Assembly: GCA_014529385.2 (NCBI GenBank)
Contig: CM043953.1
Location: 68,260,372-68,324,371 of the forward strand
Reading direction: 5' to 3'
From: Adiantum capillus-veneris
Taxonomy: Eukaryota; Streptophyta; Polypodiopsida; Polypodiales; Pteridaceae
Length of the DNA: 64,000 nucleotides
Shown: positions 10,691 to 22,134 of the stretch, one piece after another
How the letters are laid out: each line of letters starts with the position of its first letter
Position numbering within the stretch: the first letter of the stretch is position 1
Program-made: the position numbers and the translations under genes
The notes under the pieces: model-generated
Told to the model about the DNA's origin: nothing
What the model saw: only the letters and a program-made list of their open reading frames with translations
Databases searched by the model: none

Positions 10691-12276
10691 GTAGGTCATA
10701 ATTTCATTCAAGTTGTTTAAATTAACATTGCACACGTTTAGTTAGGAATGAATATATCTCCAAACATGTTGGAGAAATCCGACGAAAACCTCGACAATTG
10801 AATTCATTGTACATTAAGTTCTGAAGTAGGAAAGAAATGATTGACGGATATATCGTTTGCAATAGGAAAGAATGTCTGCTAGGAAAAATTTAGCTCGGCA
10901 TGTTCATTCTATTTCCAATGTTGAATTAGTCATGAACCCCCTCCTGATCACAGGGGCAGAGTTCTTGGTTAAGGGCTCTTGAATCCACGACTGCTGGTTA
11001 AGTGGTGGATACCCACGACATCTGGTTAAGCGGTGGGAACCCACGTCTGCTGGTTAAGCAGTGGAAATCTCCATGTTGCGCTTTCTATGCGGTGGACATG
11101 CCTAGTTGTATGGGAAGCTAGGCGACAACGGGAGGAGTAAACTCTCGCTGGAGGGGGGATGTTGTACCTCCAGAACATTGGAATTTTAATGAATAAGTTT
11201 GAGTAGAATTTTTACTAGAATACTGTCTTGGTGTTGTTTGCAATACTGGTTGAAGGGTTGTCTTAACGAATAATGTGAGTCGGATTAATCAAGGAATGTT
11301 TATTTTGAACAATCATTGCGGTAGTAATTAGGTCACACAAGGAAGTGTGAGTGTGGGGGTGGAAAGTGGGGGCTTGGCTCAGGTTGCTAATGCCTATGAG
11401 ATGGGTGGTCCCGATTGGTCGGGAACTCTCTGTCCCCATAGTGCTTACTTTGATATTAGTAATACTCATTGCCCCTAGAGCGGTGAAATCTCGAGAGTAC
11501 GTGCCTTTGAAACATGGGGAAAAAGGCACTCGGGGTTTCTCTCCTCTTGGAAGGTGGGTCTTAGGATCACTCGATAGTTTAAGTACGCTTCCCCTGCGAG
11601 GTGGAGCTAGATCTCATTGCTAGTAGGCTCGAGCTCGACTCACTTTGTGATGAGAGATCATCCGCTAGCTGAACCCTGAACGACTTTGTTTGCTTTCGCT
11701 ATAGATCTAGTGGCCACCAGGTTCACCATCAGATCCGCTGTTTGATACGGCGGGGTGGAGACCTCACACCTCGTATCAGAGCTATAGGTTTACGAACTGG
11801 AAAATGATGTTGTTTGAAATTTTAAAAAAATTAGGGATAGTAGGATAGCTCGTACTCAAAGCTTGAGCATGATGTTCCCCAGAATAATGACATTGGATTT
11901 GTTTAGTGGATTGTCTCATAAGTGATGTTAAAGAGTTTTACTCGTTGAGCTTGTTGGGGTTCAGTGGGTTTCACATGATGTTTTTTGAGAAATCGTTGGT
12001 GCAACTAGTGCTGCGGGCAGGTAGCCCGTTGATGCACATAAAGTTATAATTATGGATCAAAGCTCTCGAGTAAAGTTTTCACCATTATTTATCAGACAAT
12101 TTTGGATGTATTCAAATGGAATTTAAACTAACGGTGGAATGGTTAAATCCTTTGTGATAGATGTACAGATTAAGCAGGCTGGTTAAGCACAAAAGTTAAA
12201 TTTTTTCTTGAGTATGGAAAAGCTTAGGTTCATTTGAGAAGAGTGCTATAGTAATGAGTTTTACACCATTGGATAG
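10691..12276 (+). other. Predicted intron spanning the LTR end and primer site (1,586 bp)
   Basis: Begins GTAGGT and ends ATTGGATAG. It contains the end of the 5' LTR, the primer-binding site and about 500 bp of internal sequence without an ORF. Unspliced RNA would be the genome, and spliced RNA would make gag. Confidence 0.55.
11771..11788 (+). other. Primer-binding site, initiator tRNA-Met type
   Basis: CGTATCAGAGCTATAGG lies just after the LTR end (CTCACA) and matches the common plant site TGGTATCAGAGC in its core. Confidence 0.75.
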
Positions 12277-13218
12277 GCACCACCTGCTGCTCTCTACTCG
12301 GCAGCGCAAGAGAAGAAGCTCCTCCTTAAACAAGCTCAGCCTCCAACCTTTAAAGGCGAAGGGGCAAATGTGGAAAGAGATGCAGAAGTATGGATGGAGG
12401 CTATGGATGACTATTTGGAAGCTGCGAGAACTCAACCCAAGAACCAAACCATGCTTGCAATGTTCCGCTTGTTTGGTGATGCCAAGATCTGGTGGAAACA
12501 ACATTGCAGAGACTTGGATATCAAGGGATCTTCCCAGTCATGGGAAGACATCAAGGCTGCTATGATGGAGCGTTATTTACCACCTACGTATAAAACCTTG
12601 AAGATGAATGAATTCTTTTCACTTCGGCAACTGACTTCATCTGTCGAAGAGTATTATGCAAAGTTTGTCACTCTTTGGAGATATGCTCCTAAGATGACCT
12701 TGGAACAACAGGTAGCACGGTTCTGCCAAGGACTCATCGACCCCCTAAACAACCGACTAGAAGCTCTCAGGCCAGCAACTCTGCAAGATGCCTTGCTAAG
12801 GGCCAAGCCGTTAGCTAAAGAGATTCAGAGGACTACCCAAGATAGTCAATACTATTTGTCAAAGAGGGTCAGGATAGACAACTGGAGTAAAAGACCAATC
12901 AACCCTGCATATGACCATCGTCTGGTAGTAGCTACTACGACAGCTACCGAATTTCCCAATATAAGATGCTTTGAGTGCCAGGAGTATGGACATTATAAAA
13001 GCCGATGTCCAAGAAGAATTTCCCAAACATCCGGTGCTAATAATGTACCTCTGAATGTCAACAGGCGAGGTCAACCAAACGGAAGAGGAGGCCGAGGAAG
13101 AGGAAACATAGGACAAGGAAGCGGAGCTTTCGCTAATGCCGCAGTGCGACAACCAACTGTGGGTGACGAAGCTAAGGAGAGGACATCTTTGTATGCTGCA
13201 ACTGCTAGTGAGCAATAA
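12277..13218 (+). CDS. Gag polyprotein, exon 2 (313 codons)
   Basis: The frame is open from the predicted acceptor at 12277 to TAA at 13216-13218; a TAG lies just upstream of the acceptor (12274-12276), so an upstream exon is needed for the full protein. It starts APPAALYSAAQEKKLLLKQA. Capsid hallmarks of Ty3/gypsy gag follow: WMEAMDDYLEAA, FGDAKIWWKQH, SWEDIKAAMMERYLPP, SVEEYYAKFVTLWRYAP and ARFCQGLIDPLNNRL. A CCHC zinc knuckle (CFECQEYGHYKSRC, near 12970-13010) and an RG-rich tail (13060-13125) complete it. No in-frame stop or frameshift is seen, in contrast to most neighbours. Confidence 0.92.
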   Translation, partial: APPAALYSAAQEKKLLLKQAQPPTFKGEGANVERDAEVWMEAMDDYLEAARTQPKNQTMLAMFRLFGDAKIWWKQHCRDLDIKGSSQSWEDIKAAMMERYLPPTYKTLKMNEFFSLRQLTSSVEEYYAKFVTLWRYAPKMTLEQQVARFCQGLIDPLNNRLEALRPATLQDALLRAKPLAKEIQRTTQDSQYYLSKRVRIDNWSKRPINPAYDHRLVVATTTATEFPNIRCFECQEYGHYKSRCPRRISQTSGANNVPLNVNRRGQPNGRGGRGRGNIGQGSGAFANAAVRQPTVGDEAKERTSLYAATASEQ

Positions 13219-13390
13219 TTCAAGCACCAGGATCTCATCAAAGTTCAGTAGAATAAGACGCATAAAGCTAAAGATTGTTCTATTATCAAAGGATGTCCTT
13301 ACTTTAGACAAAGGATATATGTACCTAAGTAGTTAGCATAGAGTTTATCCAGATGTATTCTTGAGATGAGGACATCTCAATTTTTTCACG

Positions 13391-13400
13391 TTGGGGAGGT
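13391..13400 (+). other. Polypurine tract
   Basis: TTGGGGAGGT directly precedes the 3' LTR start TGTAATG. The 170 bp between the gag stop and this tract hold no ORF. Confidence 0.75.
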
Positions 13401-14070
13401 TGTAATGTCTCTGACCCCGACCAAAAAAGAGCACCATTGTACCATGAAATGAATATAATGAAAAAAGTTACTATTTTTAGCAATTTTCCGAATTCTGTCC
13501 GTGCCATGATGTTTAGAATGTTATAAAGCTTCGAAATGTGAATTAAAATAATTTTTGTGAAAATTTTCCAAATATAGTAAGTTTTTGGTCACCCGACCCA
13601 TCAAGTTTTGACCGTCTCGAAAAACTGCACCCGTATCCCGAATTTGAAAAAAATGCATTTTCGAACCCTGGGGGCTGCTAAATATGGCAGGTACTCGGGC
13701 CAGTACGCCTTAGTTAGAGCACCGTATAGCAATTTACGGCATCAAAATCCGACTCGTATGACCCGTTTTAGCCTAAAACCAAATTTTCCCAAAATTGGCC
13801 GGGGAGGTACCAGGGGCCAGGGGCTGTGTGGGAACAAGTCCCAGGCCACTCCAGATCAGCTTTAGCAACTAGGGGGCGCCTTTTGTCTTTGTGGGAGTCC
13901 CGGTAAAGCTGCCAAGCCAGTAACTAAGTCTCAGAGCCAGTTAACCAAGCCAACCTGACACTTGGTGGGTAGGGGAAATGGACTTGCCAATGTAGAGACT
14001 GAGTGCTCCTGCAGATGCATTTAGCAAGGCTGGTCGATTTTCAGCCTGTAGGAGCCTATTTAAAGGCTTA

Positions 14071-14117
<47 letters not shown>

Positions 14118-16201
14118 GCTCACACACACAGTGCACACACACACACACACCTACACACACCATGGGAAGGTGCTACCGGAACATACACCTTTTGAAGGAG
14201 AAGCAAGGAGGGAGGTGCTGTCGAATTCTCGCCCCAAGAAGCTCGATTAGATCAGAGAATTGAGAAGATTATCAGCTCTTAATCACGGTAACCACGGTTT
14301 AATTAATGCCTTCCGTAAATTCTTTACATTACCATCTAAATTCCTCGTCTATTATGCTTATTCCTAGTCATAATTCTCTATAATTACTCTCTAATTTCTC
14401 CTTAACCATATTCTATTATGTAATCATCATCCCATAGCTGAATTATCAGCCATTCATCACTCTTGATTAATGATTAGTGCATGATTATTAGAATTTTCTC
14501 TCTCTAAGTAGCATAGTAATTAATCGCTAAGCAGGTAATTGTGTAGATTGATGAGAATCACTCTTTCTATCACTCATTAATATTGTAGCTAAATTAAATT
14601 CAATTCTCTTATGCACTAAGATGTAATTAAGAAAAAATTAATCCGTCATTAAGTCTCTAAGAGTTGACTTTCCTCACACCTATGCATAAGGTGAATCTGC
14701 ACCATCTATTTGCTAGGAAAGAGATTAATCATACTTAATTCATCTCTCTGGTAATTCCATTAGTGAAATCCTATTATTATTAATCATGTAAGCCGAGTAA
14801 TTATCTTTAGAGCCGGTTTCCATAGGATTATGTGTCATCCATAATGATTGCTATATGGAAAAATCTAGACCTCTCATATAAGAGGGATTAATTGATGTTG
14901 CTAATCTATCTATTGGGTTGTTATGACGCTTGCGAACCTTAGATTTTTCTCCAAGCTTATTATTTAAAGTAGTGAGTAAAATGGCTCCGGTTAAGAGAAC
15001 TCGCCTCGGTGGTGCCCACGACCGCGAGGCAGGGACAAGCAATGTCAATGGAAAGGGAAAAGCTCGGATGGAGGAACAAATACCGGCCATCTCACGGGCC
15101 ATCGACGAAGAAATGGAAGAGGTAGGTCATAATTTCATTCAAGTTGTTTAAATTAACATTGCACACGTTTAGTTAGGAATGAACATATCCCCAAACATGT
15201 TGGAGAAATCCGACAGAAACCTCGACAATTGAATTCATTGTACATTAAGTTATGAAGTAGGAAAGAAATGATTGACGGATATACTGTTTGCAATAGGAAA
15301 GAATGTCTGCTAGGGAAAATTTAGCTCGGCATGTTCATTCTATTTCCAATGTTGAATTAGTCATGAACCCCCTCCTGATCACAGGGGCAGAGTTCTTGGT
15401 TAAGGGCTCTTGAATCCACGACTGCTGGTTAAGCGGTGGATACCCACGACGGTTGGTTAAGCGGTGGGAACTCACGTCTGGTGGTTAAGCGCTGGGAATG
15501 TCCATGTCGTGCTTTCTATGCGGTGGACATACCTAGTTGTATGGGTAGCTAGGCGACAACGGGAGAAGTAAACTGTCACTGGAGGGGGGATGTTGTACCT
15601 CCAGAACATTGGAATTTTAATGAATAAGTTTGAGTAGAATTTTTACTAGAATACTATCTTAGTGTTGTTTGCAATACTGGTTGAAGGGCTGTCTTAACGA
15701 ATAATGTGATTCGGAATTAATCAAGGAATGTTTATGTTGAACAATCATTGTGGTAGTAATTAGGTCACACAAGGAAGTGTGAGTGTGGGGGTGGAAAGTG
15801 GGGGCTTGGCTCAGGTTGCCAATGCCTATGAGATGGGTGGTCCCGATTGGTCGGGAACTCTCTGTCCCCATAGTGCTTACTTCGATATTAGTAATACTCA
15901 TTGCCCCTAGAGCGGTGAAATCTCGAGAGTACGTGCCTTTGAAACATGGGGAAAAAGGCACTCGGGGTTTCTCTCCTCTTGGAAGGTGGGTCTTAGGATC
16001 GCTCGATAGTTTTAAGTACGCTTCCCCTGCGAGGTGGAGCTAGATCTCATTGCTAGTAGGCTCGAGCTCGACTCACTTTGTGATGAGAGATCATCCGCTA
16101 GCTGAACCCTGAACGACTTTGTTTGCTTTCGCTATAGATCTAGTGGCCACCAGGTTCACCATCAGATCCGCCGTTTGATACGGCGGGTTGGGGACCTCAC
16201 A
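13401..16201 (+). repeat. 3' LTR (2,801 bp)
   Basis: Same ends as the 5' LTR (TGTAATGTCTC ... GGGACCTCACA). Carries the longer non-tandem version of the first 270 bp, a shorter CA run (14073-14114, 21 units), and the same 47-codon exon with splice donor (14981-15121). Followed by GGTTC at 16202-16206. Confidence 0.92.
14981..15121 (+). other. Duplicate of gag exon 1 in 3' LTR
   Basis: Same 47 codons and same GAG|GTAGGT donor as in the 5' LTR. Transcripts starting in this LTR could splice the exon to acceptors in downstream host sequence. Confidence 0.6.
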
Positions 16202-16642
16202 GGTTCCTCACTCACAAAGAAGATGAATGTTGCCAACCGAGAAAGGTACTCCACCCCCAACTTGCACTTCTGGAGAGTTGACACCCTTGGGGCTTGCTCG
16301 TTCAAAAAATGGCCTGTGTCGGTGGAAATTTCTTGGAACCGTCTCATACGCTTGGAGAAGGGGCATCACCATTGTGTATGTAGAGCAAAAGATCGCAAGG
16401 CACCCAGATCCCTGTATATGGGGAGATAGATACAAAATATATATGATGTGCTCCTCCATGAGCACTAAAATCTTGGCAAATGCATCCATGTGGAGGGAAA
16501 TTGTGGCGTCAAGGCTAGGGAGACGAGTAGAGAAGGTGTAATGGTCCAACTTCCCTTTGTGGTTGGTGTCCTCAAGGAGGAGGATGAAGCGTGACAAAGG
16601 GGTGGATGTGGGTGCAGATGCAGAGGCTGTGGAGACATCCAT
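16202..16642 (-). pseudogene. N-terminal part of a split, frame-shifted unknown gene
   Basis: An ATG at 16642 (context GATATGGATG) opens a frame beginning MDVSTASASAPTSTPLSRF and running to 16208. Near 16350 a second frame (MRRFQEISTDTGHF ... FFVSEEP) looks more protein-like and continues across the LTR insertion into 8881-9079, so one frameshift or an unrecognised intron is likely. No family recognised. Together with the TATA box at 16717-16725 this could be a former host gene, but it may equally be an unknown transposon ORF. Confidence 0.45.
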
Positions 16643-16716
16643 ATCTAGCACGTGATGCAGAAAGAGAGTAGAGGAGCTCAAGGGTTGCAAAAATGAAAAG
16701 TTTAAATGACAGTCTC

Positions 16717-16725
16717 CCTTTTATA
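16717..16725 (-). promoter_or_regulatory. TATA box upstream of the split gene
   Basis: Minus strand reads TATAAAAGG, 75 bp upstream of the ATG at 16642, with a pyrimidine-rich leader between (CTCCTCTACTCTCTTTCTGC). Confidence 0.5.
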
Positions 16726-16727
16726 AT

Positions 16728-18692
16728 GGTCCCCTTTTAAAGAAGACACTTTTCCCAAGTTAAAAAAAGGCACTTTCACCAAAAACGAACTTTCATGTCA
16801 ATGTGAAAAATTATATTCAAAGTCTTAAACTTGCCGAAGCAAATTATATTGATTACATAGGGGATTATTTCCAAAACTGCAAAACTTACAAAGATATAAG
16901 AGCGATAGCATAGTTCCATCCATGCCCCAATCCTCCTCGACCTTCAATTTGTTTTCCATTCTCTTCCCAATCTGCATTCATTACAATAAGTAGCCACCAG
17001 TCATCAAACTATGATGGATAGAAAATGTGGTGGAAGGATTCTCACTTTGTTGAAGGTCTTCAAAACCCATAATAGCCAAATGTTCTTGCACATTACTGAG
17101 AGTCCAATGCTTGTTCACTTGGCATCCTCAGTGCAATGGCAAAGCTTCCAATAGTGCCATCTACTCTATGTCAGGGAGTCCACACTCCAAGCTTGCACAT
17201 CCATGGTGAAATTGTATGTACAAGGAGGTGCGGATTTTAAATAGCACATCCCAATACCTAAATCTCCAACCTTACAACATTACCTATCGCCATTGTACAT
17301 ACCCTCCACAAAACCCCAATCCTCTTCTAAAAGACTCCCTAATTTTTTATAATGCACATCTTTACATACAAGCATTGTGGTAGTCTACACAAATCCAAAC
17401 TCTTAAAAAATGTGCATGAAACAATGAATAGGAAAACCCAACTCCAACTCGCAGACCTAGAAGCTTTAGAATATTTCAAGGAGTTTTGGACATCTATTAT
17501 CATCTTTTGCTTGAAAGATGCTATCGACCACAAACCTGGCTATGGCCACTCCATACTTAATAATGAAGTTACTTTGATGGGTTGAGGGTTTCCAAACTCT
17601 TGTGTAGAAGTAGGCACAATATAGGAGTGAAAATAGAAGAAAAAGCTTTTTTTGGACTAGTTTGGTTGGACAACGATGTGTGAAAATTGTTGCTCCAATA
17701 TCTGCAAGTATAGCATTGAATGTACCGGAAAGACTATGTAGTGGCTGCTCCTCCACCAATGTGGATGGTAATATGACTATAACTGCATGGAAAAGCTTAA
17801 GTATGAATCCATAAAAACATTCCACTGTGATTTCACACCTAGCCTTTGTTTCTCAAAACATGTACTTACAATGGGATGGAAATCGAGCTGGTTGTTGCAA
17901 TTGCATGCTTGACATTGAGAAGTTTACATTTTTTCACACAGTGAGGGCCAATAGTAGATGGATGCATGTATACCTAGGCACCTTTGGTGAACTCTTGTGG
18001 CACCCACTCATCATCTATACCTCTTGTGTTGTGCTATGACCTCATCCTTTGGCCGCCTTTGCGGAGTGGATAGCGAAGGGTTATCAAACAAGGTGTGATT
18101 TGATTTGTGCTTTTGTTGTTTTTTGATGTTTTTCTTTTCATCTCTAGCCCAACCCTTATCTCTATCTCTATTTTCAAATCTATTCCATAACCTAGCTATT
18201 ATCTACTTCTAATTCTACACCCACCCTTATCTCTATCTCTACATCTACTTCTATCTTTATCCATATATCCATCTCTCTTGTGTCCTAATTACTGAAGGAA
18301 TTAAAGCTACAACACTCCGCCAAAGCTATGATCAACCTTCTTGGGGAGCTATGCTAATGCACAACGTGAGTAGCCATATCTTTACACTCACAAATCTCTC
18401 ACTCTTACAATTTCATTCTCTCTATGAACTCTAGGTTCTCCTTGCTATAGGTACATCTCTCCTCACATTATCCTTATTGCCTATAGGCAAAAATAGGGCT
18501 TGGGAGAGAAATTTCTCTTCTCTTTACTTCTCCCATATCTACATTTTGCACATACTAGAAATATCATTGATGAATAATCCACATGATGTGAATTTCTATC
18601 CCTTCCACTTCAATCTATTGCAATTAACGTATGTATTATCCGTAAAATACACTTGCAACAACGTATAGTGTTTCTCTTTGGCCCAGATAGGC
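16728..18692. other. Intergenic, no supported gene
   Basis: AT-rich sequence. The longest open frame (minus 17466-17825, 119 codons) has no recognisable motif and I do not call it. A run of CTATCT-type simple repeats lies at 18150-18270. Confidence 0.5.
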
Positions 18693-18696
18693 TTAA

Positions 18697-20027
18697 CACT
18701 AGAATGGTAACCTAACAGGACATAAAAGTTTCCTTTCAAGGTTTTGGAAAAAAAATTCAAAACCATAGTATATCCACTCATTTTGAAAAATCCTTTGATG
18801 AGCTTATAGTTCAAGAAATACTACATATGGAAAAAATGAGAAACTTGTAAGTTTTCTCATCCCTTGATCACTACAAGCCTCCAAAGTTGGTGGACCAGTG
18901 AGTTTTGCCCAAAACAGCAATTTCTTACGGTTGATTGCATATAAATAAGAGTGGGGACTTTTGTAGGACATGAGATAAAATGTCCCATTAACTTCAATGG
19001 GTTGGTGATCAAAATGTATGGTTGCTTTTACCTCACTAATTTTTTTTTGGGCAAAAAAAATAGGTACAAAAAAGTTGTATTTTTGCCATTCTGCGGACCT
19101 ATCATCAAAGTTTCTATAGTCACACTCAATACAGATACTATATACATGCTTTCTTAGTTCCGTTTGGGCCTTTGGATTCAAAAGGAGCCATGGAGCATGT
19201 CAAAAGGATAATGGATCTCTTACTAAGTGGAACCTTGGGGACAATGATAAACTGCTAAATACAACAAACAGGAAAAAATTGGGTTTAGCATTATGACCTC
19301 TAGAAACCCATAGAAACTACTCAATATCTAGCCAAGTTTGTAGTCTAGGATTAGATATGGTTACTACCTACAAAATACACACAATTGGCCTAAGAAACTA
19401 GCAATATTGAGAAAGTTATCCTTGCTACTCTAAAATGTCTCGTATTCTTCAGCAATCAAAAAACTCAACCATCATCATATACTATGCTATATAGCATATT
19501 AGGTCCCCCAAAAATCAAGGAAGATTATCTTTATGTTATACATCACACTTACACAATCATAATTGAATTTGGATATCAAGAAAGCCACCAAAAAAATAAT
19601 AAAAGTGCTAATTTTGGCTAAAAAACAGGATTCTTGTAAGTTGGTTATAACTTTCAATTTTAACACTTAGCTCTCCCTACAAGCATCAAAACATGTTGAG
19701 AACTATGAAGGCCGAACCTGTAGCCATCTAAATCTCACAAACATGAAGTTTAGAGTGGTATAGTTGCCAAAAATTGAAAAAAACCCAAAAACAGGACCCG
19801 TTTTTTTACATAGTTTAGGTTCAGAAATGTTGTGAAAGAGTAAGGTTAATGGTGAGATCGATACTCCAAAAAAAAATTCAAGTTTTTTTCAGCTCATAAG
19901 GCAACGTTGTGGATATATAGCACCTAGAAATTCATTTTCATACTCTTCAATAATTCAAGAAAAATGGTCACTTAACAGGACACAAAAGTGTCCAAGGACA
20001 TAAAAGTGTCCTGTTACCATTCTAGTG
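18697..20027. mobile_element. Inverted-repeat DNA element in a TTAA site (1,331 bp)
   Basis: Left end CACTAGAATGGTAAC and right end GTTACCATTCTAGTG are perfect 15-bp inverted repeats. ACAGGACA follows in both, after three extra bases (CTA) on the left. TTAA flanks both sides (18693-18696, 20028-20031). Near the right end a short motif is repeated (ACAGGACACAAAAGTGTCC, GGACATAAAAGTGTCC). A TTAA duplication with TIRs is the hallmark of piggyBac elements; the CACTA start also recalls CACTA elements, but those make 3-bp duplications and TAA/TTA do not match. No transposase is recognisable (minus frame 18804-19181 is of unknown nature), so it is non-autonomous. Confidence 0.72.
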
Positions 20028-20031
20028 TTAA

Positions 20032-20584
20032 TGAAATACTTCTTTCACCGAATCCCATCATACTACTCCTTCTAGACTATAGCTTTTCTTTTGATCTAAG
20101 TGTAGATATTTTGTTATGCGCCAAGAGGATTTGTTCACAAAATTAATCTCAATCATTAGAAAAAAAATATACATCATAGTAAGCCCAATACTCTAGTTCC
20201 AAAGAAATTTGTACCTTGTTTGGTCGGCAAAGGTTGAATTCCATTAACTCATCTATTAACCCTTTCATATACCCATGATAAGATATGACTAAAGCCTTGA
20301 CGTTTTCATGTTTGTGTTGTTTTGGTTTTCTCTTTTGCAAGAGAGAGAGAATGGGGATTCTTTGATTAAACTCCCTACCAAACTCTAGACTTTATCGCAT
20401 CTATGGTATAAATCCATCATATAGTTTTTGGAGTTACCTCACAAACTCTCACAGCAAGACGCCTGATGTTTTCTTGGTAATATTGCAAACTTCTCAACAT
20501 ATTTTTGGTGAGGCCGATGCAAATTTTCCAGGGTGAGAGTTTGTGGGTAGCCATGGGTGATCATGTGGAGCACCATAGTATGCA
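20032..20584 (+). other. Left flank of the nested complex
   Basis: No long ORF. It ends with an ATG at 20580-20582 whose frame continues, across the copia insertion, into the gag-like frame at 42061 (Met-His then FDPATIKIF). This makes it the 5' flank of the base gag-protease element; its LTR was not identified. Confidence 0.5.
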
Positions 20585-20589
20585 TTTTG
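20585..20589. repeat. Target-site duplication TTTTG of the copia element (left)
   Basis: TTTTG precedes the LTR start TGTTACC; the same five bases follow the 3' LTR at 42061-42065. Confidence 0.92.
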
Positions 20590-20797
20590 TGTTACCATAT
20601 ACATGTGGTAGTGATGTGTGTGAACACACTTAGGACCGTCAGGGCATTTTTTCCCTCACTTGGAGGTTTTTTCCCCCATGCATTGTATATACGCCCATCA
20701 TTATAGGGCTATCTATTTTTCAATTGCACACTAAGTAATATACTCTTGGTTGTGTGCCTTGAGCTATGTGTGTTTTTTTGCAACCCTAATTCCAACA
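20590..20797 (+). repeat. copia 5' LTR (208 bp)
   Basis: Matches 41835-42060. The 3' copy is about 18 bp longer because of a CTTCCTTCATCTTCTTCAAG-like segment near its end. The sequence after the LTR (ATTGCTAACATAGCAGG) is not an obvious tRNA primer site. Confidence 0.9.
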
Positions 20798-21155
20798 ATT
20801 GCTAACATAGCAGGTTGCGTCCTCCCATGCTTAGTCACCAGCAGCTCCAACACACGCTGTTGACTTTCTCCAAATTCAGTGAGCTTTGGTGAGCGTTCAA
20901 GGTCGACAAATTTTTTGGGAGAGCTCGAAATCTCAGTCTGCTCAGATTCCTGATTCGGGCTCATTTCGGCCTCTGTTTCCATACAAGCAATAATGCACAA
21001 GCTATTTTGTCATTTTATGTATAGTTTCTATCACTGCCATTTTCTACATAACAGGTCCCTTACAGTCTTCTACAGTTTGTGCTATATAGAATGTGTCGTT
21101 CGCGCTTGATTTCTTCTCTTTGTGGATAGTTTTCACATCAAGTGCAACATTTACC

Positions 21156-22060
21156 ATGGCTGACAACAACACAAATGTGTTCAAGATGTTTACTACTGAG
21201 GACAGATTGGATGGGGACAATTACCCTATGTTGGCTTACATGATGCAACATGTTCTTGAGTCAAAAATCATCTAGAATATTGTGGAGGACATTGATGTAC
21301 GTCGTGGTTCTGAGGATGTAGGCGATACTGAGGATGTTGGAGGTCTTGCTACAAGGATTGTTGTTGTTAGGGTTGTTTTTCCTACGACAAAACAAGCTTG
21401 TTGGGATGTAAAGGATGCACATGCTCATGTTGATTGTGTTTTCTATAAAGTGCACCACTACTCCTCACATCCGTTCAACAAAATCTACAAACAGGCTTGG
21501 GATATAATGCCTGGTCTTTATGCAAGCCATAATAAGGCAAAGATTGCATTGCTACATAAAAGAGTTGGAGTCGAAGATTATGCATGAGGAGGATGAAATC
21601 AACACTTTCCTTGTTGGTGTCAAGGATGTTAATGAGCAACTAATTTCTAAAGGAGAAGTCATTTCTAATAGTTCACTTGTGCAGACTGTTCTTGATGATT
21701 TGCCAGACTCTTACCAGACTTTTGCTAGTACTTGGAAACTTATGACCCAAGGAAATCCTGAAGTTATCAAGTTTGATGCATTTTTGCACATTGTTGTTGC
21801 AAGAATCACTTTCCAGAAAAACAGAACTAGACAGCATGCAATTGAACAGGCTTTTATTGTTGCTTAAACAGAGGGTGGTAACAGCAATGCAACCACTTCT
21901 TATGGTTCTTTTGTGAGTGAAAAATCACATGTTCCTAATTCTTCTGCTGGCAGCAATTTGTATAGAAATTGTGGTGATAAGGGCAAAAAGAATATGTGTT
22001 TCCACTATTGTAAAGCTAATGAACAATTGATCAAGAAGTGCCCTAAGTTGAAGTCCTGAG
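21156..22060 (+). pseudogene. copia gag
   Basis: ATG at 21156 opens MADNNTNVFKMFTTEDRLDG and NYPMLAYMMQHVLESK, the usual copia gag N-terminus. A TAG at 21273 replaces an expected Trp codon. The frame continues to about 21560, shifts, and runs on as ELESKIMHEEDEINTFL, VLDDLPDSYQTFASTW and further to 21867. A degenerate zinc knuckle (CFHYCKANEQLIKKC) follows near 22000-22045. Confidence 0.85.
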
Positions 22061-22134
22061 AGGCTAAGAAGAAAGAGGGTGGTTCCACTACAAATGCTAG
22101 TTCCACTATAAAAGCAGCTATTGTTGAGTCTTCT

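Larger units (their letters stand above)
9080..11768 (+). repeat. 5' LTR (2,689 bp)
   Basis: Starts TGTAAGGTCTCT, ends GAGACCTCACA just before the primer site. Compared with the 3' LTR it lacks about 205 bp (13466-13672) and instead has a local tandem copy of a segment ending GCTAAATATGGCAGGTAC (9150-9215). It carries the TATA box, the CA run and the first gag exon. A cluster of differences from the 3' LTR lies at 10980-11130, with its GGTTAAG(C/T)GGTGG repeats. Confidence 0.92.
9080..16201 (+). mobile_element. Complete gag-only LTR retrotransposon (7.1 kb)
   Basis: Bounded by GGTTC on both sides. Both LTRs begin TGTAA and end CTCACA. Between them lie an initiator-Met primer site, gag sequence and a polypurine tract. 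No protease, RT, RNase H or integrase is seen, so it must be mobilised in trans. The two LTRs are almost identical over long stretches, indicating a relatively recent insertion, but differ in microsatellite length and by a block of about 200 bp. It interrupts a minus-strand reading frame. Confidence 0.93.

Noticed and set aside
9588-14114. Repeated short units that could look like a CRISPR-like array
   Set aside because: Simple CA repeats without spacers, in a plant LTR.
17466-17825. 119-codon minus-strand frame as a host gene
   Set aside because: No motif, no promoter context, and hydrophobic composition explained by T/A-rich sequence.
18804-19181. 125-codon minus-strand frame inside the TTAA element as a transposase
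   Set aside because: Too short and without catalytic or zinc-finger motifs; codon pattern does not look coding.
18697-20027. Assignment to the CACTA superfamily because of the CACTA start
   Set aside because: CACTA elements make 3-bp duplications; here the flanks fit only as TTAA on both sides.
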